Source: Agrobacterium cavarae
GTDB lineage: Bacteria; Pseudomonadota; Alphaproteobacteria; Rhizobiales; Rhizobiaceae
Direction of reading: 5' to 3'
NCBI RefSeq assembly: GCF_004310285.1
Contig: NZ_SISF01000031.1
Span: 442,511-506,510 of the forward strand
Length of the DNA: 64,000 nt
Shown: positions 36,503-43,214 of the stretch, in pieces
Position numbering within the stretch: position 1 is the first letter of the stretch
Layout of the letters: the number at the start of each line of letters is the position of its first letter
Notes under the pieces: model-generated
The model's database searches: none
Seen by the model: the letters and a program-made list of their open reading frames with translations, nothing else
Told to the model about the DNA's origin: nothing
Program-made: the position numbers and the translations under genes

Positions 36503-37339
36503 ATGGAACAACAGGCAACGGATATCATCGTGGCATCGCAGGCCGCGCTTAGGCAGGCGAGCGCCCTGGCGGTGCAATATTCCTTCTCCGTCATCGGCGC
36601 ACTTATTCTTCTCATCATTGGCTGGCTGGCCGCGGCATTTCTTCAGCGCTGGGCGTTTCAGGGTCTTTCCCGCATTCGCGGCTTCGACGCAACACTTGCC
36701 GGCTTCTTCGCAGGCGCCATCCGCTATGTGGTGCTCATTCTGGTCATGGTCATGGTGCTTGGCCAGTTCGGAGTTCAGACGGCTTCCATCCTCGCAGCAC
36801 TCGGTGCCGCAGGTCTTGCCATCGGTCTGGCACTGCAGGGCACGTTGCAGAATATCGCAGCTGGCATCATGCTGCTTGTTCTTCGTCCGTTTCGCGTCGG
36901 CGAGTATATCGAAACGAGTGCTGTCTCCGGCACCATCATCGAAATCGGCCTCTTTGCTACTGAGCTGAAGACCCGCGACGGCCTCTATCGCCTTGCGCCG
37001 AATTCGACACTGTGGAACGTGCCAATCACCAATCACAGCCGTTTCCCAACCCGTCGCCACGAATTGAGCGTGACGGTACCAAAGGGTGAGAGCATTGCCG
37101 AGACGCAGGACATGCTGCTGCAAATTGCTCGGGGTGACAGCCGCGTGCTGCTAGACCCGGCACCCGCTACCTTCGTCGATACAGCCAGTGCCGATAGCGC
37201 GACCGTTAAATTGCGTTATTGGGCGCAGAGTTCAAACTGGTTTGCGACAACACGCGATATGACGAAGGCATTGAAGCTCGCTTTCGATGAGCGCGCTGCA
37301 AAGGTCAAGGCGGAAGAGACATCTACCCCAACGCCCTGA
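36503..37339 (+). CDS. MscS-family mechanosensitive channel
   Basis: This 278-residue small-conductance channel has three membrane helices; TM3 carries the pore-lining Gly/Ala pattern (LAALGAAGLAIGLALQGTLQN). The cytosolic beta domain follows (PFRVGEYIETSAVSGTIIEIGL, then LAPNSTLWNVPITNHS). The length is close to E. coli MscS. It should release solutes on hypo-osmotic shock. The ribosome site AAGGGACGATCC precedes the ATG. Confidence 0.95.
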   Translation: MEQQATDIIVASQAALRQASALAVQYSFSVIGALILLIIGWLAAAFLQRWAFQGLSRIRGFDATLAGFFAGAIRYVVLILVMVMVLGQFGVQTASILAALGAAGLAIGLALQGTLQNIAAGIMLLVLRPFRVGEYIETSAVSGTIIEIGLFATELKTRDGLYRLAPNSTLWNVPITNHSRFPTRRHELSVTVPKGESIAETQDMLLQIARGDSRVLLDPAPATFVDTASADSATVKLRYWAQSSNWFATTRDMTKALKLAFDERAAKVKAEETSTPTP

Positions 37340-37342
37340 TCC

Positions 37343-37385
37343 TTGACATTTCCCAGACAATCGGAATACCGTTGCATATTGCAAC
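37343..37385 (+). promoter_or_regulatory. Promoter and palindromic operator of the MarR-GNAT gene
   Basis: A TTGACA -35 hexamer (37343-37348) is followed at the -10/+1 zone by the perfect palindrome GTTGCA-TAT-TGCAAC (37371-37385), which ends 18 bases before the start codon. TTGCAnnnTGCAA-type sites are typical MarR operators, so autorepression is likely. The -10 itself is weak. Confidence 0.6.
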
Positions 37386-37403
37386 TAATTCCGGTTTTCT
37401 ACC

Positions 37404-38345
37404 ATGGCGTTATCCGAACAGATTGTCGATGAAATCCGTATCCACTCCCGCAAAATGGTGCGGGAGCTTGGTTTTACCGGTCGGGGATTTGCAGGTACCG
37501 ACCTGTCACCGTCGTCCGTTCACGCCCTTCTGGAGATCGAAAAAGGTGACGTGGCAGCACGTGACATCGGCGACGCTCTGCATATGGATAAATCCAGTGT
37601 CAGCAGAATGCTCCGCAAGCTGATCGATGCGGGCTGGGTGTATGAAGATTCCGGCGAGAAAGACCATCGGGTCAAACGTCTCTCACTGACCTCCGCTGGA
37701 AAAACTCAGGTTGGCCAGATCAATCATTTTGCCCGGCAACAGGTGCAAACTGCAATCGAGCGACTGACACCGGAGCAGCGACACATCGTCTCGAACGGCT
37801 TGCGTCTTTACGGCGAAGCGTTGGCCCAGACACACACGCCTGCCGCCATCTCCATCCAGTCGGGCTATAGGCCCGGGGTCATGGCGCGCATCACGGAATT
37901 ACACGCGCTTTTCTACGCCAGAACAGCGGGCTTTGGACAGGCATTCGAGTCGGTGGTCGCCGGCGGTCTGGCCGAGTTCGGATATCGTCTCGGCAATCCA
38001 AAAAACGCTATCTGGACGGCCATTCAAGACGGCCAGATCATCGGTTCCATCGCGATCGATGGTGAAGATATGGGGTCGGGAAAAGCGCATTTGCGCTGGT
38101 TCATCGTCAATGTTTCAGCGCGAGGGAGCGGCGTTGGAAAACAGCTTCTCGACACCGCTCTCGCCTTTGTGGACGCTCAGAGCTTTACAGAGACGCATCT
38201 TTGGACCTTTTCCGGCCTGGAGGCTGCCCGCCATCTCTATGAGAGCCGCAGCTTCAGTCTTGCCGAGGAGCGCCCTGGATCGCAATGGGGCAGCAAGGTT
38301 TTGGAGCAGAGGTTCGTCAGACCAGCAAAACCTGAGGGACGGTGA
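37404..38345 (+). CDS. MarR-GNAT fusion protein
   Basis: Residues 1-145 form a MarR-type winged helix (FTGRGFAGTDLSPSSVHALLEI, then ALHMDKSSVSRMLRKLIDAG, then EKDHRVKRLSLT). Residues 155-313 form a GNAT N-acetyltransferase with the acetyl-CoA loop in SARGSGVGKQLLDTALAFV. Such fusions are a known family of proteobacterial regulators; the acetylated target or sensed ligand is unknown. The palindrome upstream suggests autoregulation. The gene is convergent with the ABC permease, 34 bases apart. Confidence 0.92.
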   Translation: MALSEQIVDEIRIHSRKMVRELGFTGRGFAGTDLSPSSVHALLEIEKGDVAARDIGDALHMDKSSVSRMLRKLIDAGWVYEDSGEKDHRVKRLSLTSAGKTQVGQINHFARQQVQTAIERLTPEQRHIVSNGLRLYGEALAQTHTPAAISIQSGYRPGVMARITELHALFYARTAGFGQAFESVVAGGLAEFGYRLGNPKNAIWTAIQDGQIIGSIAIDGEDMGSGKAHLRWFIVNVSARGSGVGKQLLDTALAFVDAQSFTETHLWTFSGLEAARHLYESRSFSLAEERPGSQWGSKVLEQRFVRPAKPEGR

Positions 38346-38379
38346 ACCAACACCGCCTCACGTGCCCGCTCTCCCTGCT

Positions 38380-39198
38380 TCACTGCCCCATGGTGGAGCG
38401 GTGCGCCCAGCCGGTCATGCGTTTTTCCACCCAAGCCATGATGGCATACATGACGATGCCTTCGACCGCGAGCATGAGCAGGCCAGCGAACACCAGTGGT
38501 ACGTTGAACTGGCTCTGGGCCGAACTCATCATGTTGCCAAGGCCGTAGTTGGACGCCACAGTCTCCGACACAACAGAGCCGACGAAGGCAAGCGTGATGG
38601 CGATTTTCAGTGAGCCGAAGAAATAGGGCATGCAGCGCGGAATGCCGACTTTCAACATGATGTCCATCTTCTTGGCACCGAGGGCGCGCAGCACATCCTC
38701 GGTTTCCGGCTCGATGGTGGCAAGACCGGTCGCGACATTGACGACGATGGGGAAGAAGGAAATCAGGAAGGCCGTCAGCACGGCTGGCACCGTTCCGATG
38801 CCGAACCAGATGACAAGAACGGGAACCAGCGCCACTTTGGGGATGGCATTGAAGCCGATCATCAACGGATAGAGGCCTGCATAGATGGTTTTCGACCAAC
38901 CGATGAAGAGGCCGATGCCAAGGCCCGCGACCACCGCGATGGCAAAGCCGAGCGTCGTCGTATAGAGCGTCTGCAGCGAGTTTTTCCAGATCGGCGACCA
39001 ATATTGCACGACCGCCTGCCCCACCCGTGTCGGCGACGGCAGCACAGTCTGCGGCATCGTCAGCGCATAGACCAGCAGCTCCCAAGCGACGAAGAGCGCC
39101 AGCGTATACAGCCATGGCGCTGCCTTGACCCAATTGACGCGGGCGATCAATGGCTTTGGTGGCGTTGCCACGACCTGACCTTCGACAACCGCACTCAT
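38380..39198 (-). CDS. ABC importer permease (SsuC/TauC-like)
   Basis: This 272-residue inner-membrane subunit has six helices and an EAA-type coupling loop in RALGAKKMDIMLKVGIP (residues about 165-180). The family imports nitrate, sulfonates, taurine, or pyrimidine precursors. The start overlaps the ATPase stop by 4 bases, so the two are translationally coupled. A His/Trp-rich C-terminal tail (RMTGWAHRSTMGQ) is unremarkable. Confidence 0.93.
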   Translation of the reverse strand: MSAVVEGQVVATPPKPLIARVNWVKAAPWLYTLALFVAWELLVYALTMPQTVLPSPTRVGQAVVQYWSPIWKNSLQTLYTTTLGFAIAVVAGLGIGLFIGWSKTIYAGLYPLMIGFNAIPKVALVPVLVIWFGIGTVPAVLTAFLISFFPIVVNVATGLATIEPETEDVLRALGAKKMDIMLKVGIPRCMPYFFGSLKIAITLAFVGSVVSETVASNYGLGNMMSSAQSQFNVPLVFAGLLMLAVEGIVMYAIMAWVEKRMTGWAHRSTMGQ

Positions 39199-39983
39199 GC
39201 CGCTACCCTCGCCTGAGCGATTTCGCCGTGCAGTTCCTGAACCATGTCGTTGAAGCCTTTTTCATACATGAGGGACAGTTGGCGCGGCCGCTCGAATGGT
39301 ACGCGGTGTTCCGCCAGCACCCTGCCCGGCCTTGCGCTCATCACGAAAATCTTGTCCGCCAGGAAAACTGCCTCGCGCAGATCATGGGTAACGAGAATGA
39401 TCGTCACGCGCTGGACGGCATGAAGATCGCGGATGACGCACCACAGCTCCTCGCGGGTGAAGGCATCGAGAGCGCCGAACGGCTCGTCCAGCATCAAAAG
39501 TTCCGGCTCATGGATGAGCGCGCGGCAAAGATTGGCGCGCTGCTGCATACCGCCGGAAAGCTGCCATGGGTACTTCGATCCGAAGCCTTTGAGCCCGACG
39601 ATCTCCAGCAGCCGTTCGGCTTTGGCGACATACTCCGCCTTATGGGCGCGCAGCCTGCGGCGGTGCTTCTCGACGATCTCAAGCGGCAGAAGGATGTTTT
39701 CGAGCGTGGTGCGCCACGGCAGCATGGTGGGGTTCTGGAAGGCCATGCCGACGATGGAGACCGGTTCGGTCACCTGCTTGCCGCCGACGATCACATTGCC
39801 ACGCTGGGGAATGTGCAGCCCGGTCACGAGTTTCATCAGCGTCGATTTTCCGCAGCCCGATGGGCCGACCACGGCTGCGAATTCTCCGCGATCCACCGTC
39901 AGCGTCAGGTTCGAAACGGCAAGCGTTCCCGAAGCGCCGCCATAGCGCATGTCGACGCCGTCGATTTCCACCAGATGAGCCAT
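39195..39983 (-). CDS. ABC importer ATPase (SsuB/TauB-like)
   Basis: This 262-residue ATP-binding subunit has Walker A GPSGCGKST (residue about 38), signature LSGGMQQRANLCRAL and Walker B LLMLDEPFGALD, and the H-loop in ILVTHDLREAV. It pairs with the overlapping permease gene. The ATG is preceded by AGGAAC. Between this gene and the upstream substrate-binding gene lies a 249-base spacer that holds a mosaic palindromic repeat. Confidence 0.95.
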   Translation of the reverse strand: MAHLVEIDGVDMRYGGASGTLAVSNLTLTVDRGEFAAVVGPSGCGKSTLMKLVTGLHIPQRGNVIVGGKQVTEPVSIVGMAFQNPTMLPWRTTLENILLPLEIVEKHRRRLRAHKAEYVAKAERLLEIVGLKGFGSKYPWQLSGGMQQRANLCRALIHEPELLMLDEPFGALDAFTREELWCVIRDLHAVQRVTIILVTHDLREAVFLADKIFVMSARPGRVLAEHRVPFERPRQLSLMYEKGFNDMVQELHGEIAQARVAA

Positions 39984-40118
39984 ATGTCCAAGTTCCTGTT
40001 ATATTCCAAAATGCGTGATAGCCGCCCATGCGAGGGACGAACTCCATGGAGCGATCGGCCCCATGGATGGATGCTCCGGGTCGCGCCCGAGCATGACGAA
40101 CGTTAAGTCGTCTTATTC

Positions 40119-40220
40119 TAAAGCGCGCCGCGATCTTTAAGAGTTGCTGCTCGCGCTTTAGGTCCTTGTTTATCGCGGTCGTCATCGCAAAACCGCTCCA
40201 CAGTTTTGCGTAGACCATGC
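40119..40220 (-). repeat. Mosaic palindromic repeat, copy A (two hairpins)
   Basis: Hairpin 1 has arms TAAAGCGCG (40119-40127) and CGCGCTTTA (40152-40160). Hairpin 2 has GCAAAAC and GTTTTGC arms with outer GGTC/GACC pairs (about 40176-40217). The sequence closely matches copies at 50515 and 51317. The size (about 102 bases) and two-palindrome layout resemble RIME1-type rhizobial elements. It lies between the substrate-binding and ATPase genes of one operon. Confidence 0.8.
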
Positions 40221-40232
40221 ATCAGGCCGCCA

Positions 40233-41273
40233 TTATGGCAGCATGCGCTCCTCCTTCGGCGGCAGGTAGCTTGCGTCGAAAACCTGTTCAGCCTTGACGT
40301 TGCCCTTGAGGCCGATGGAAACCTTCAGCGTCTCCATGGATGCCGCAAGGCGTGCCGGATCGACGCCACCCATGCCGTTTTCGATCACGTAGGGCGTCTT
40401 GATGTTCATCGAATTTGCCATATTGAGGCGCTGCAATTCGATATCAGGGTTCAGCGTTTCGTTACGCTTCAGAACTGCAGCAACGCCCTCTTCCGGGTTC
40501 TTGACGGCATCGGCAAAGCCCTTGGCAAGCGCCTTGAGGAAACCTTTCACCGCTTGCGGATTTTCTTTAGCGAAATCAGTGTTTACCAGCACGGCGTTGC
40601 CATAGAGATTCAAGCCATGCTCCGCCATCAGGATCGTGGCGATATCATCGTCAGAGATGCCCTGCGCCTTCAGGTTCAGGATCACCGAGAAAGCGAAGCC
40701 AAAGACGGCATCGACATCGCCCTTTGCCAGCATCGGTTCGCGCACGGGGAAGCCGATGGACTGGATCGTGATCTTGCTATCATCGATCTTGGCGACCTCC
40801 TTGAACGCCTTCCACTGGGCGAAGGCGCCATCCGGCGGCGGCGCGCCAAGCTTCTTGCCTTCCAGCGACTTCGGGTCTTCCGTGACGCCCAAGGACTTGC
40901 GACCGACGACTGCGAAGGTCGGCCGCTCATAGACCATGTAAACGGCCTTCACCTTCTGTGTCGGATCTTCGTCGAGAAACTTCATGACGGAATTGATATC
41001 GCCGAAGCCCATCTGGTAGGCGCCGGTTGCAACCCGTGGGATGGCTTCGACGGAGCCGTTGCCGCTATCGATCGTGACATCCAGGCCCTCGGCCTTGAAA
41101 TATCCCTTATCGAGCGCGAGCAGAAAGCCTGCGGATGGGCCTTCGAATTTCCAGTCGAGCGTGAATTTGATCGGCGTATCGGCGAAAGCTGCAATGGGTG
41201 CGACGGAGATGCCGGCGAACATGGAAAGAGCGGCTAAAGCCGCTGTCTTTGAAAACAGCCTTCGCGTGAACAT
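40233..41273 (-). CDS. ABC importer substrate-binding protein (NMT1/SsuA family)
   Basis: This 346-residue periplasmic protein has a signal peptide (residues 1-31, cleavage after AAFA). The NMT1/THI5-like fold is recognised by FTLDWKFEGPSAGFLLALDKG, then GYFKAEGLDVTIDSGNGS and GAYQMGFGDINSV. Family ligands include taurine, sulfonates, nitrate and thiamine-pyrimidine precursors; the ligand is not determinable here, and I see no TPP riboswitch upstream. It is the first gene of the importer operon. The ribosome site AGAGGAAAA precedes the ATG. Confidence 0.92.
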   Translation of the reverse strand: MFTRRLFSKTAALAALSMFAGISVAPIAAFADTPIKFTLDWKFEGPSAGFLLALDKGYFKAEGLDVTIDSGNGSVEAIPRVATGAYQMGFGDINSVMKFLDEDPTQKVKAVYMVYERPTFAVVGRKSLGVTEDPKSLEGKKLGAPPPDGAFAQWKAFKEVAKIDDSKITIQSIGFPVREPMLAKGDVDAVFGFAFSVILNLKAQGISDDDIATILMAEHGLNLYGNAVLVNTDFAKENPQAVKGFLKALAKGFADAVKNPEEGVAAVLKRNETLNPDIELQRLNMANSMNIKTPYVIENGMGGVDPARLAASMETLKVSIGLKGNVKAEQVFDASYLPPKEERMLP

Positions 41274-41556
41274 TCAGAAATTTTCCTCTGGAGGTTTTTT
41301 GTGTCGTTGCCGTCATACAAACCAATTTCATTCCTAATGGCAAGAACTAATAGCTTATAAATTGCGCAAATTTTATTTTGACTATTTTTTATCCTTTTAG
41401 GGCTTTTGCTGGAGGCATGACGCTAATTGAATAGGCGAAACATAGATGTCGCACTGTCAGTGCTAAGGATATGAACACATCGTTCTTCCGCTCATGGATT
41501 GCGAAATCCACCGAGACGATGAAGATGGCAGCATCAACGACAGTCCGGAGAGACGC

Positions 41557-43122
41557 ATGACATCGGCCCTTGGCATCCACCACATCACCATGATCACGAA
41601 GAAGGTTCAGGCAAATGTGGATTTCTATGCGGGTTTTCTCGGACTGCGACTGGTCAAGCGAACAGCCGGCTTCGAAGACGCCATGCAGCTCCACCTGCTC
41701 TACGGCGACTATGCCGCCACCCCTGGATCACTGATGACGTTTCTTGTCTGGGAGGATGGCGGACAGGGGCGCGTCGGTTACGGACAAACACTGGAGGTGT
41801 CTCTTGCAATCGATCCCGCGAGCATCGGCTTCTGGCTCACGCGCGCCTTGCGGGCGGGCGTCCATACCGAAGGACCGATGGAAGAGTTCGGCGAGCCTGT
41901 CATCCGGCTGAAGGATCCGGACGGCATCATCATCAAGCTTGTCGGCACCGGCGCCTTCCCTGAAGCCCAGCCGCATGATGCGCCCGGCATCCCGATAGAA
42001 CACGCCATCCGTCGCATTCGTGGCGCTACCGTCCTCAGCGAAGTGCCGGAAGAGACCGAAAGCTTCCTCTCCAACTATTTCGGCTACGCGCGCCAAAACA
42101 AACAAGGCGCAATCCGCCGTATGTCGTCCGATGCCGGCGATATTATTGACGTCCGCGATGCAACGGGCTTCTGGTCCAGTGCGCCGGGCACAGGCACCGT
42201 GGATCACATCGCCTTTCGCGCCAAGGACATGGATGAACTGGACGAGACGCTCAAGCGGCTGAAGTCCCTGAACTCTTCCACCGCCAATGCGCATGACCGA
42301 AAATATTTTCACTCGCTCTATGTCCGCGAGCCGGGCGGCGTGCTGATCGAGATGGCGACCGACGCGCCGGGCATGACCATCGACGAGCCGCTGGAAAGGC
42401 TCGGCGAGGAACTATTCATTCCGCCGCTCTTCATGCGCGATGAGGAAGACGTGCGCGTGGCGCTGCCGCAATTCTCCATGCCGGGAGAGGAGCGCGTGAT
42501 CTACCGCGACCTGCCCTTCATCCATCGTTTCCACACGCCTGCGGACCCGGATGGCAGCACCATTATCCTGCTTCACGGTTCGGGCGGCAGCGAGACCAGC
42601 TTGATGGCACTGGCACATCGGGCCAACCCCAACGCCACGCTGCTTGGCGTTCGCGGCAGGAGCACGGAAGAAGATGTGGCGCGCTGGTTCCGGCGCTTTG
42701 GCGATCTTAACTTCGACCAGACGGATATTGCTGCTGAAGCCGAAGCCTTCGCCGCCTTCATGCAAGGCGCGATCCAGTCGTATGGCATTGATCGCGCCAA
42801 GTTGCGCTTCATCGGCCACTCCAACGGCGCCAACTTCCTCGCCGCCTTCTTTGCCCTCCATCCCGATTGGGCGGCCGATGCCTTGCTGCTTAGACCGATG
42901 CCGGTTCTGGAGCATTGGCCTGCCGTGGATTTAGCCTCCAAACACTTCCTGCTGGCTGCCGGAGAGACAGATCGCCATCGCGACAAGGCCCATGCGCTTG
43001 CCGACATTCTGAAAGGCAGCGGCGCCGAGGTGGAGGTCAGGGTTCTGCCGAACAATCACGACCTTGGATTCGAAGACGTCGAACTGGCCAAGGAATGGAT
43101 CGCGGCGCACGCGGCCAACTAG
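41557..43122 (+). CDS. Fusion of VOC ring-cleaving dioxygenase (MhqO-like) and alpha/beta-hydrolase (MhqD-like)
   Basis: Residues 1-310 are a duplicated VOC dioxygenase: a metal His in LGIHHITMIT (residue 8 or 9), a second His in VDHIAFRAKD, and a Glu in GGVLIEMATD, all consistent with an intact Fe/Mn site. Residues about 340-521 are a serine hydrolase with oxyanion segment LLHGSGGSET, nucleophile GHSNGAN and a His in PNNHDLGFEDV. In Bacillus these activities are separate MhqO and MhqD proteins of quinone detoxification. I start at ATG 41557 behind GGAGAG. The gene is divergent from the importer operon. Confidence 0.9.
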   Translation: MTSALGIHHITMITKKVQANVDFYAGFLGLRLVKRTAGFEDAMQLHLLYGDYAATPGSLMTFLVWEDGGQGRVGYGQTLEVSLAIDPASIGFWLTRALRAGVHTEGPMEEFGEPVIRLKDPDGIIIKLVGTGAFPEAQPHDAPGIPIEHAIRRIRGATVLSEVPEETESFLSNYFGYARQNKQGAIRRMSSDAGDIIDVRDATGFWSSAPGTGTVDHIAFRAKDMDELDETLKRLKSLNSSTANAHDRKYFHSLYVREPGGVLIEMATDAPGMTIDEPLERLGEELFIPPLFMRDEEDVRVALPQFSMPGEERVIYRDLPFIHRFHTPADPDGSTIILLHGSGGSETSLMALAHRANPNATLLGVRGRSTEEDVARWFRRFGDLNFDQTDIAAEAEAFAAFMQGAIQSYGIDRAKLRFIGHSNGANFLAAFFALHPDWAADALLLRPMPVLEHWPAVDLASKHFLLAAGETDRHRDKAHALADILKGSGAEVEVRVLPNNHDLGFEDVELAKEWIAAHAAN

Positions 43123-43214
43123 GCGCCAAGAACGACCGCGGTGGGAACCAAAAGACGCCAAGACGCTTGCAGATACCGCAATAAAAGGCTTTAAAAAACA
43201 GAGCTATACGCGGA

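Noticed and set aside
41274..41556. Possible thiamine (TPP) riboswitch before the NMT1-type binding protein
   Set aside because: The region is AT-rich and lacks the conserved CUGAGA and GAUAC-like elements, so a thiamine link is not supported.
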